From positions 1 through 24,482 of the forward strand of contig JBHIDJ010000039.1 in assembly GCA_046760105.1 (NCBI GenBank): a stretch of 24,482 nucleotides of DNA, written 5' to 3'. Source of the stretch: JBHIDJ01 sp046760105. GTDB lineage: Bacteria > Pseudomonadota > Gammaproteobacteria > Acidiferrobacterales > SPGG2. This document shows positions 1 to 9,141 of this stretch, one piece after another. Numbering within the stretch: the first letter of the stretch is position 1; every line of letters starts with the position of its first letter. Both the position numbers and the translations under genes were made by a program. The notes under the pieces are model-generated. The model made no database searches. It was not told the origin of the DNA and saw only the letters and a program-made list of their open reading frames with translations.

Positions 1-404
1 ATCGTTAGCCCCAGGCCATGCCGCTTGTACTCACCCGGTGTAACGGCGTCGGAGGTAATAAAGAGATCGTGCAAGCGGCCGGGTCCTGAGAGACCCACTT
101 CGAGCGCAGCGTCGAGTACGCTTGTTGATTCCGAGAGCCTTTGCTTTGCTTGGGAGAGCGTGACGTACTGCAGGAATTTCTTTGGGCTAATGCCGACCCA
201 GCGCGTAAACAGACGCTGAAAGTGGTAATCGCTCAAACCAACATGCTCGGCGATCTCAGACAGTTCCGGTTGGTCGACGGTATGTGTCACGACATATTCG
301 AGCGCCTCGCCAACACGCGCATAGTCCTGCGACCGCGCAAGCAACGTGTCGGACCGGGCGTTACGGTGCGTCATCTTCGTATGCTCAACCAAATTAGGGG
401 CCAT
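1..404 (-). CDS. AraC/Ada-type helix-turn-helix protein, probably HTH plus methylated-DNA-cysteine methyltransferase (3' end cut by window)
   Basis: I read 134 codons from an ATG at 404 to the window edge. An AGGTGAG ribosome-binding site lies a few bases upstream of that ATG. The product has a double helix-turn-helix of AraC type: LSEIAEHVGLSDYHFQRLF, then KRLSESTSVLDAALEVGLSG, read here as KQRLSESTSVLDAALEVG. It ends with the TPGEYKRHG-L-GLT stretch that in Ada-like proteins leads into the O6-alkylguanine methyltransferase domain. That catalytic domain (PCHR motif) would lie outside the window. There is no N-terminal Cys-rich Ada phosphotriester domain, so this would be the two-domain form. 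The gene starts 15 bases after the DUF1127 stop codon, so the two are probably co-transcribed. A plain AraC regulator is the alternative. The HTH call is firm; the methyltransferase half is inferred from family resemblance. Confidence 0.75.
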   Translation of the reverse strand, partial: MAPNLVEHTKMTHRNARSDTLLARSQDYARVGEALEYVVTHTVDQPELSEIAEHVGLSDYHFQRLFTRWVGISPKKFLQYVTLSQAKQRLSESTSVLDAALEVGLSGPGRLHDLFITSDAVTPGEYKRHGLGLT

Positions 405-419
405 CTTTCTCACCTGTCT

Positions 420-656
420 TTAGATGCGCCAGAATGGGTTGCTCGCTTGGCGCTCGGCATCGGCGCGAGTGATACCGATGTCCTTGAGCATCCGATCATC
501 GAGTGCCAGGAGAGCACGGCGCTGGCGCGCCCGCTCGTGCCATGCGCACAGCATATCAACGAGAGCACCGGCACTCCACTGTAAGGCGTCGGCGGTGGCA
601 CCCGCGCGCGTGAAATCCGCGGTCAATCCGGGCAGGACATGGCTTTTGGCTTTCAT
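420..656 (-). CDS. DUF1127 (YjiS-like) small protein
   Basis: A 78-residue protein starting at ATG 656, with GGAG about ten bases upstream. The C-terminal half has the DUF1127 signature: an Arg-rich helix (HERARQRRALLALDDRML), then KDIGITRADAERQASNPFWR. DUF1127 proteins are small, basic and typically proteobacterial. Some bind RNA or affect phosphate and small-RNA regulation, but the role of this one is unknown. The N-terminal 40 residues are not conserved in a way I recognise. It sits just upstream of the Ada-like gene in a likely two-gene unit. Longer plus-strand open frames across this region lack any recognisable domain and are antisense shadows. Confidence 0.8.
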   Translation of the reverse strand: MKAKSHVLPGLTADFTRAGATADALQWSAGALVDMLCAWHERARQRRALLALDDRMLKDIGITRADAERQASNPFWRI

Positions 657-789
657 TGCACAATATCTCCAATGTCTGTCTTTAGCGTGGGGGAAATTTA
701 CGCGAGCGAATAGGGGGCAGCCACCCGATTCTTGCTACGCCGAGACCGCTATGCTTCGGAGATCGATGCGCGCGTCATCTGGCGTTTAT

Positions 790-809
790 AATCCCTGTGC
801 AAAGGGATT
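790..809 (-). terminator. weak hairpin downstream of the sialidase-like gene
   Basis: A perfect 7-bp inverted repeat, AATCCCT / AGGGATT, with a 6-base loop. It lies about 100 bases after the stop of the minus-strand gene ending at 913. No clear U-tract follows on the minus strand, so a terminator role is only suggested. Confidence 0.25.
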
Positions 810-912
810 GGAGGTTGCTCAAACGGAGGAGGTTGTTTTTCCTGTTGCGCTTGCGATGATCATCGCGCTGGGCCCAGGTGTCCAACGTAAACATCGAATC
901 GCCTTGTTAGCG

Positions 913-2136
913 CTAGAGATTCCTGCCACTGCGAAACAAGCGAAACGCTGGACGAAGGCCGTGGAAGTATTGGCCATAAATGACTCCGCTGCGATCGCTA
1001 CCAGGTGTATAGCCGCATGCCCCGTTGATACTGCCTGCGTCACCCACTACACGAAGTATCACCTTAGGGGAACCGCTGCGCTGATAGAGCGTGGCAGTCT
1101 CCAGTGAGCGTATCTCGAAGGCCAGACATCCGCGGTAGAGCTCTCCCGGATCCTCCGTGGGAGTCACCAGTAGAAACACACGGCCATTCTTTCTAACAAG
1201 CTCGGTCGCGGAAAATCCTGAATACCGATCCCCATAGTGGCGTGCGTCACTGTCGCTAAGAAATGTGCCCCGGTAATCGCATGAGGCGAAGTCGTGTGCA
1301 CACTTGAGCAGTATCACCTTGCCACCGGCCTTGCCGGCGGCACACTTCATGCTGACGTAGATGCCCTCCGCATCTGCCAACATTCCGGGTTCCGTAAACG
1401 CGAGGCAGTTTCCGAGATCTCGCTGACCCGGAAACAGCTTGTCGAGTTCGAGTTCCGGGGGACCGATGGTGACATCGTTGACACGGTTGTAGATTGCCCC
1501 GGCAAAGAGCTTACGTTCACGCGACCACTGTCCGCGGGGCGCGGGTGCGGTTTTCAAACCAACCCAGCCGTGTTCGAAGAGCGGAACAGACACTGGGCGC
1601 GATTGGTCATAGACCCTTAGATAACGGTGCCAAAGCAGCTTCCAGCGCCGGGATGGCACGTCATGCGGATCATATACGATGGCCGGTACCTCGTGCTCCC
1701 ATACGGCTGCCAGATGGTTATGGGGTGGCGGTAAAGCGACGGCTGTTGCAAGGTTAACGATACGACCAGCATCGATCCAGTTGTGTCCGCGGTCGTCGGA
1801 GTAAGCCAGGTGTGTGCTAATGTGATTTAGCACGGTACCGACTTCGGGTGATGGCTTCACCACCGAGTAACTCATCCATAGGCGTCCGCTTGGGCCTTGT
1901 GCCAATGAGGCATCATAGCTGCCACTGCGGCCAATGCCGGCAATGACGATACGTTTTGGCGATGATTCTGAGGCGGCGGCGATATAAGGGACACCGGCTG
2001 AGGCGAGTGCTAGTAAACACAGCGCACGGGCAACGTAACAACGGGAACGTGTAAACCGGTCTTGAATCAGAAGAGTCTTTCGCGCCGAGTATTGCGCGTC
2101 TGATCGAGCGCACAATGTGACGCTGCTTTTGGTCAC
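913..2136 (-). CDS. exported sialidase-like (Asp-box/BNR) protein
   Basis: A 407-residue protein from a GTG at 2136. A hydrophobic stretch around residues 34-55 (ARALCLLALASAG, then AAASES) looks like a signal peptide, so it is probably exported. The N-terminus is longer than usual for a signal peptide and no Shine-Dalgarno sequence is evident, so the true start may lie downstream. One clear Asp box, S-x-D-x-G-x-x-W, occurs at residues 113-120 (SDDRGHNW), typical of sialidase-fold beta-propellers. Only one box is clear, and I cannot place the Arg triad of true sialidases, so the substrate is unknown. It starts 12 bases after the diguanylate cyclase stop, which suggests co-transcription and possible co-regulation of a surface or extracellular activity with c-di-GMP. 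Confidence 0.65.
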   Translation of the reverse strand: MTKSSVTLCARSDAQYSARKTLLIQDRFTRSRCYVARALCLLALASAGVPYIAAASESSPKRIVIAGIGRSGSYDASLAQGPSGRLWMSYSVVKPSPEVGTVLNHISTHLAYSDDRGHNWIDAGRIVNLATAVALPPPHNHLAAVWEHEVPAIVYDPHDVPSRRWKLLWHRYLRVYDQSRPVSVPLFEHGWVGLKTAPAPRGQWSRERKLFAGAIYNRVNDVTIGPPELELDKLFPGQRDLGNCLAFTEPGMLADAEGIYVSMKCAAGKAGGKVILLKCAHDFASCDYRGTFLSDSDARHYGDRYSGFSATELVRKNGRVFLLVTPTEDPGELYRGCLAFEIRSLETATLYQRSGSPKVILRVVGDAGSINGACGYTPGSDRSGVIYGQYFHGLRPAFRLFRSGRNL

Positions 2137-2148
2137 AAGTAGCAGCTG

Positions 2149-3096
2149 CTATTTAGCACCCGCTACCTTGATACAATTTCGGCCTGCATGTTTGGCCTGG
2201 TACAACGCCTCGTCTGCTCGCGAGAACAAGGTCCGCTCCCTATCCTTGGCTAGTGAAGCGACACCCATACTCACTGTGACTTTGATTTCGTTGTCCGCAT
2301 GCGTGCATACAACACCTTCAATCTTCTTGCGGATGTTTTCTGCCAGCACAGTGGCACCACGTCGGCCGGTACTGCTTAGCAAAATCGCAAATTCGTCTCC
2401 ACCAAAACGGGACAGTAGGTCCGTCTCGCGCAGAGATTGCGAGACGGCATCGGCCACCGACTTGATCAGGTTATCGCCGGTTTCATGTCCATATTGGTCA
2501 TTGACCGCCTTGAGTTCATCGATGTCCAGCAGGATTAAAGACAACCGTGTCCTGTGGCGCCGGGCAAGCGAGGTCTCGCGGCGCAGGGCGGCTTCCATAA
2601 CTGTGCGGTTGTAAACCCCGGTTAGCGGATCTGTCAGCGACGCCTGAAACGCATTCTTATACTGCAAGGCATTGCGTAGCGGATAGGCCAGAGTGGAGAG
2701 CAGGAACTCGAGCAATGCAATTTCTCTTTCCGTAAACGGCCTGCCGCGCGTGAACGTCAGTTCCCCGAGTTCGCGCTTCTCAACGATCAGCCGGAAGGTA
2801 CAGGCGTGTCTCGCGATGCGCCCGATGTTGAGGTCAATGCTGCCACCTTCATTGTGGTAGTTGACACTGCTATGCGCCACCGTAGAGTTGACTTCACGCG
2901 AAAACAGGCGGGCGAGCTGTTCCAGTTCCAAGGTTGTTTGCAGAACTGCTACTGTGCGTAAGGCTTTTTGTATTCGTTGTTGGCTACTGCTCGCGCGCCG
3001 TGCCTTGACTGACCTGAGCTTAGGGACCAGGCTCGCGTTCTTGTCAGAAAAATCGACAATTTTCGCCGTTTGGGATTCGCTTGTTGTCCGTAACAT
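2149..3096 (-). CDS. GGDEF diguanylate cyclase
   Basis: A 315-residue soluble protein with no membrane segment. Residues 1-145 look like a degenerate sensory region, possibly GAF-like, ending in the helix EIALLEFLLSTLAYPLRNAL. The GGDEF domain spans about residues 150-315. It starts at the typical DPLTGVYNR motif and has an intact active site, GGDEF at 232-236. The inhibitory I-site RxxD (RETD, 223-226) sits five residues upstream, so the enzyme should make c-di-GMP from two GTP and be feedback inhibited. The ATG at 3096 has TAGGAT about ten bases upstream. A strong hairpin lies in the leader at 3120-3139. The downstream neighbour is the exported sialidase-like gene. Confidence 0.93.
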   Translation of the reverse strand: MLRTTSESQTAKIVDFSDKNASLVPKLRSVKARRASSSQQRIQKALRTVAVLQTTLELEQLARLFSREVNSTVAHSSVNYHNEGGSIDLNIGRIARHACTFRLIVEKRELGELTFTRGRPFTEREIALLEFLLSTLAYPLRNALQYKNAFQASLTDPLTGVYNRTVMEAALRRETSLARRHRTRLSLILLDIDELKAVNDQYGHETGDNLIKSVADAVSQSLRETDLLSRFGGDEFAILLSSTGRRGATVLAENIRKKIEGVVCTHADNEIKVTVSMGVASLAKDRERTLFSRADEALYQAKHAGRNCIKVAGAK

Positions 3097-3119
3097 CGTA
3101 GTATTATCCTAAAATCTTT

Positions 3120-3139
3120 GCCCACAATCCTTTGTGGGC
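3120..3139. promoter_or_regulatory. 8-bp perfect hairpin in the leader of the diguanylate cyclase gene
   Basis: GCCCACAA and TTGTGGGC form a perfect stem around a TCCT loop. On both strands the stem is flanked by short A or T runs (AAAATCTTT before it, GCTTTT after it on plus). It could act as a terminator or attenuator, or block upstream read-through. On the minus strand it ends about 23 bases before the diguanylate cyclase start codon. Confidence 0.45.
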
Positions 3140-3474
3140 GCTTTTCAGTCCTGTTAAAACAATAAGTTAGACGATGAAATTCAACCTGTCCAGTAAGAGC
3201 CTCCGCTAATTGGTCGTTATTTCCCGAGTTGCTGACGGCCGGGCGCTGGCGGGGCAATGGCCGGCGGCCCCATGCAAATTGGCTGACCACGGGAGAAAAG
3301 GCTCACGGACACGCGGGCGACGAAACGGGCAGGAAAGCTATAGAAGGAACAGATTGATGCTTTCTGGCTGGCGAGCAGTAGACGATGAGATCCGACAGCT
3401 ACCGAATCGGCGTCGAGACATCGCCGGATCGATATTTGGCCGTACCCGTGGGAGGTATCGCGTTCTCGCATGAC

Positions 3475-3518
3475 AGTATTCTTTTTTTTAATACTTAGTA
3501 TTTCTTTTTTTAATACTT
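3475..3518. repeat. two tandem 22-bp T-tract repeats upstream of ppdK
   Basis: Unit 1 is 3475-3496 and unit 2 is 3497-3518. Each reads AGTATT, then a C embedded in a run of T, then AATACTT. They differ only by a C/T transposition at positions 7-8. AGTATT and AATACT are reverse complements, so each unit is itself an inverted repeat around a T-tract, and the unit junction forms AATACT-T-AGTATT. Base composition is very unlike the flanks. Confidence 0.85.
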
Positions 3519-3533
3519 CAGCATCTATATAAT
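3505..3533 (+). promoter_or_regulatory. candidate sigma70 promoter for ppdK
   Basis: A perfect TATAAT box lies at 3528-3533, 64 bases before the ppdK ATG. The position 17 bases upstream is a T-run (3505-3510) and not a good TTGACA, so the -35 is weak. The -35 region falls inside the second 22-bp repeat, so a factor binding the repeats could control the promoter. Confidence 0.35.
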
Positions 3534-3596
3534 AATGATGATAATAATCATCACCTGTTTCGGGCTGTAGACCGTGTTATTAGGGTAGGAGAAACC

Positions 3597-6419
<2,823 letters not shown>

Positions 6420-6808
6420 CGAATCGCACGCTTCCGGACATCGCTGATCCACCAATGCGATTGCCACCTCGATTTCTTTCGTCGTAGTTCGGCGGCGTCT
6501 ACACTCACGTTTTGCTCGTATTCAGTCATCAGCCGAGGATTCTTTTCATGAACTCGTCGGCATTGTGTGTTGATCTGATCGTGGGGCCAGGCGACCGCTG
6601 TTCGCATCTGTTTCCGCAAAAAAAGAGAACATCGCAGCGAAAGTCGCGCCCCATAGCGAATACATTCTTGTAGAAGTCAGCGGCGGTCGTACGGCTATTG
6701 CTGCCAAGGAAGTTCGACCTGTTGTGGGTTGCCTATAGGTCGCGCCTTACACGCTGCGGGATTTGTCCTTTTTGCAACGGCCACGATACCTGGATCGCGG
6801 CAGAGCAG
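6420..6808. other. intergenic region between convergent ppdK and the PmtA-type gene
   Basis: There is no gene I can support in these 389 bases between the convergent gene ends. One 41-codon plus-strand frame (6548-6673) has an ATG with GAGGA about ten bases upstream, but the basic product resembles nothing I know. I see no obvious rho-independent terminator with a T-run on either strand. Confidence 0.5.
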
Positions 6809-7507
6809 CTACTTAGAGAACTCTTCTAGGGTCGAACCCGGTGATTGGTGTCCAATGGGTTCATCAGGCTCCAGCGCTAAGGACCTCCGCGCCGTACTGC
6901 GGCAACGCAAAACTTTCCAATAGCCAAAGAGGTTGGCGCTGCTAGTATCTATGACATCCAAGCGTGTCTTCGCAAGCAGATCCTCGAGCGCCAAATCGGG
7001 GTGAAAACCGACCAGTTTTGCGAGTGGGGAGACTAGACCTTCCAAAGCCCGGATAATGGGATTGTGGGCACGGAAATGATTGGCAATAAAGATTTCTCCG
7101 CCCGGCCTGCACACGCGACGCATTTCTTCCACCAGACGCGTTGGGTTAGAAACCACTGAGACGACGTACATCGCCACTAGTTTGTCGAAACTGTTGTCGG
7201 CGAAGCGCAGGTTTTCGGCGTCCATTTCTAACACCTCTGTCACCTGGGACAAGCCCTTCTTGGTCACGCGCTCGCGTGCCTTGGCAAGCATTTCGCCGGA
7301 GATGTCTATTCCGGTGACCTTTACGTCCTTTGGATAAAGCGGCAGCGAAAGACCCGTGCCTACACCGACCTCTAGAATGTTATCGCCAGGTTGACACTTA
7401 AGGGCCTGAATAATGAGCTTACGCCCCGGGTTCAGAATGGGCCCGAACACGGAGTCGTAGATACGGGCATAACGGCGGTAGGCGGTTCTTATGGCTTCTA
7501 TCTCCAT
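6809..7507 (-). CDS. pmtA: SAM-dependent methyltransferase of the PmtA phosphatidylethanolamine N-methyltransferase type
   Basis: A 232-residue class I methyltransferase. I chose ATG 7507 because GGGAGGT lies nine bases upstream; an alternative TTG two codons earlier would sit too close to it. The N-terminal AYRRYARIYDSVFG and motif I ILEVGVGTGLSLPLYP (from residue 44) match the soluble Rhodobacter-type PmtA group. So do GIDIS, MDAENLRFADNSFDK and RRVCRPGGEIFIANHF. These enzymes methylate PE stepwise to PC at the inner membrane surface. The last ~25 residues look like a divergent extension beyond the usual FGYWKVLRC end. Assignment within the UbiE/PmtA superfamily is by resemblance, so another lipid or quinone substrate is possible. 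tesA lies upstream on the same strand, 316 bases away. Confidence 0.7.
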   Translation of the reverse strand: MEIEAIRTAYRRYARIYDSVFGPILNPGRKLIIQALKCQPGDNILEVGVGTGLSLPLYPKDVKVTGIDISGEMLAKARERVTKKGLSQVTEVLEMDAENLRFADNSFDKLVAMYVVSVVSNPTRLVEEMRRVCRPGGEIFIANHFRAHNPIIRALEGLVSPLAKLVGFHPDLALEDLLAKTRLDVIDTSSANLFGYWKVLRCRSTARRSLALEPDEPIGHQSPGSTLEEFSK

Positions 7508-7823
7508 CGACAAGGACCTCCCAAGCGTGGGTTGCGTTGGCGGTTCTTCTATGTCCTGATTAAGGTATTCGTTGTCGAGCCCTACAAACCGCTATTTATC
7601 ATTTTCTCATCACCGATGGAAGGCATATACGCCAGGGAGCGCACTTTCACGGCACTTTTTGGCCGCAGCGCGGACGTCTCCGCGTCAGCGAAACCCGCTA
7701 TATCGGGCCCGGTGTTGCTTTAATGCCGGCCCAGGAATCTCGAGGGCTTGCCCTTGAGTAGCGAGTCGTGAGGAGAAATGCTGATAACCTACGGGGTTTG
7801 CAGCTACTCGCGACGCGAACGCA
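7508..7823. other. intergenic region between tesA and the PmtA-type gene
   Basis: A plus-strand open frame crosses this 316-base gap but is antisense to the methyltransferase start and has no recognisable domain. The only structure I note is a hairpin, CTCGAGGGC / GCCCTTGAG at 7739-7758. It has one G-T pair and a TT loop and lies 66 bases after the tesA stop on the minus strand. It has no T-run. It may mark the tesA 3' end. Confidence 0.45.
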
Positions 7824-8444
7824 TTAGTTGCTACTGCTTTTGAGTGTCGGCACCAGACGGGACCACACGTTATCCAACATGCGACCTTGTGCCTCCGCCC
7901 GCGGATGGATCTGATCAGCCTGCATGAGGGCGTCACGGCCGCCGATGCCAGCGAGCAGATATGGTACGAAAGGAACTTGATAGGCTCGTTCCAGTTCGCG
8001 ATACACGTTATGGAACATGTTTACGTAGCTGGCTCCATAGTTGGGGGGGAGGCGTACACCTAAGAGCAGCACTTTTGCGCCGTGCTGTCGGCTCGTTTCG
8101 ATGATAGATGCGAGATTCTCATGCATGGCGTCGAGCGGTAAGCCGCGCAAGCCGTCGTTGCCACCGAGCTCCACGATTACAACAGTCGGCCGGTGTTGTG
8201 CAAGGGCTTGGGGTAGACGCGTTAAGCCCCCGCGTGTCGTATCGCCACTGATGCTCGCATTGACCACACGGTAACGATACCCTTGGTGATCCAGGCGCTG
8301 CTGTAAGAGCGCTACCCATCCTTGGTGTGCACCGATACCATAGCCTGCGCTCAGGCTGTCGCCAAGCACCAGTATTGTCGGTCGGTCAGCTGCTGCCTGG
8401 GTGTGCCAAGCGAAAAGCGCAATAACGAGGAGTGCTCTCAGCAT
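7824..8444 (-). CDS. tesA: periplasmic acyl-CoA thioesterase I / lysophospholipase L1 (arylesterase)
   Basis: A 206-residue SGNH hydrolase with a short signal peptide (MLRALLVIALFAWHTQAAA), so periplasmic as in E. coli TesA. All four SGNH blocks are present: GDSLSAG with Ser30, SGDT with Gly67, GGND with Asn96, and DQIHP with Asp177 and His180. The family hydrolyses acyl-CoA, lysophospholipid and aryl esters. Length matches the family. Its ATG (8442-8444) overlaps the ATG of divergent ybbA by two bases, so each gene's translation signal lies inside the other's coding sequence. Divergent pairing with ybbA-ybbP is the same as in E. coli, and a functional link among the three proteins has been proposed. 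Confidence 0.95.
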   Translation of the reverse strand: MLRALLVIALFAWHTQAAADRPTILVLGDSLSAGYGIGAHQGWVALLQQRLDHQGYRYRVVNASISGDTTRGGLTRLPQALAQHRPTVVIVELGGNDGLRGLPLDAMHENLASIIETSRQHGAKVLLLGVRLPPNYGASYVNMFHNVYRELERAYQVPFVPYLLAGIGGRDALMQADQIHPRAEAQGRMLDNVWSRLVPTLKSSSN

Positions 8445-9141
8445 GTCTTATGGTTCCGCTGTGCCCATGGTCGTCGCGCAGCATGTTAGTAAACAGGTTA
8501 ACAGCCCCACCGGTGATCTACTAATTCTCGATGACGTCAGTTTGACTATCGCGTCGGGCGAAGCGATCGCCATCGTCGGGGCGTCGGGTTCTGGAAAGTC
8601 AACATTATTAGGACTGTTGGCCGGGCTTGACGTTCCCACCGCCGGGCGCGTGATCCTGGACGGCATTGATCTCACGACCCTAGATGAGGACGGCCGTGCA
8701 CGCTTACGGTCCGGGCGCGTCGGTTTCGTCTTCCAGACGTTCCAATTATTGCAGAGCCTGACGGCACTCGAGAATGTTATGCTCCCGCTAGAGCTTGCCG
8801 GCGAAGCTGCCGCCTCGCCGGCGGCAGCGGAAATACTAAAACGAGTTGGACTCGAAGCGCGCCTGCACCATTATCCAAACCAGCTATCCGGAGGCGAACA
8901 GCAACGCTGTGCGATCGCGCGGGCGTTTGCCGGCAAGCCCAAGTTGCTTTTCGCTGACGAGCCTACCGGCAATCTCGAGCAAACGACCGGCGCGCGGATC
9001 ATCGAGCTCTTGTTCGCGCTCAACAGCGAGCAAGCGGCAACCCTTGTACTAGTAACGCATGATCGCGAGATCTCGGAACACTGCCATCGCCTGCTGGAGC
9101 TGGAAGCGGGTCGGCTTAAGGAAAACCATGAAGGGCACTGA
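8443..9141 (+). CDS. ybbA: ABC transporter ATPase YbbA (LolD/MacB-type)
   Basis: A 232-residue ABC ATPase. Walker A is GASGSGKST at 46-54 (Lys52), the Q-loop is in FVFQTFQLLQSL, the signature is LSGGEQQR from 148, and Walker B is LLFADEPTGN from 168 with Glu173. The LFADEPTGNLE run and VTHD switch are typical of the LolD/MacB/FtsE subfamily, which works with FtsX-fold permeases. I prefer ATG 8443, which has GAGGAG about ten bases upstream; ATG 8467 lacks a ribosome site. The partner is YbbP, whose gene starts inside the ybbA 3' end (14-base overlap), suggesting translational coupling. It is likely part of a mechanotransmission-type complex at the inner membrane that handles lipids or hydrophobic compounds; the substrate is not established from sequence. 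Confidence 0.94.
   Translation: MSYGSAVPMVVAQHVSKQVNSPTGDLLILDDVSLTIASGEAIAIVGASGSGKSTLLGLLAGLDVPTAGRVILDGIDLTTLDEDGRARLRSGRVGFVFQTFQLLQSLTALENVMLPLELAGEAAASPAAAEILKRVGLEARLHHYPNQLSGGEQQRCAIARAFAGKPKLLFADEPTGNLEQTTGARIIELLFALNSEQAATLVLVTHDREISEHCHRLLELEAGRLKENHEGH

Larger units (their letters stand above)
3097..3596. other. divergent intergenic region between the diguanylate cyclase and ppdK
   Basis: This 500-base region has no convincing gene. It has three parts: a hairpin near 3120-3139; a G+C-rich stretch from about 3210 to 3470 with short open frames that resemble no family I know; and an AT-rich block at 3475-3560 with a tandem repeat and a TATAAT box. I looked for a c-di-GMP riboswitch of GEMM type in the G+C-rich part and did not find its conserved core. 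Confidence 0.6.

Noticed and set aside
141..584. 147-residue plus-strand open frame
   Set aside because: Antisense to the Ada-like HTH gene and the DUF1127 gene, both of which have recognisable domains and ribosome sites.
787..792. TATAAT on the plus strand
   Set aside because: No -35 at the right distance and no plus-strand gene follows; it overlaps the hairpin after the sialidase-like gene.
3300..3440. Possible c-di-GMP (GEMM) riboswitch, suggested by a CTACCGAATCGG word
   Set aside because: The conserved GCAAAGCC core and paired tetraloop/receptor pattern are absent, and the strand would point to ppdK, not the cyclase.
3210..3473. Short open frames on both strands upstream of ppdK
   Set aside because: No ribosome site, no recognisable motif, and Arg-rich composition typical of random G+C-rich frames.
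6548..6673. 41-codon plus-strand frame with GAGGA upstream
   Set aside because: Basic, low-complexity product without family resemblance; a single ribosome-site-like match is not enough.
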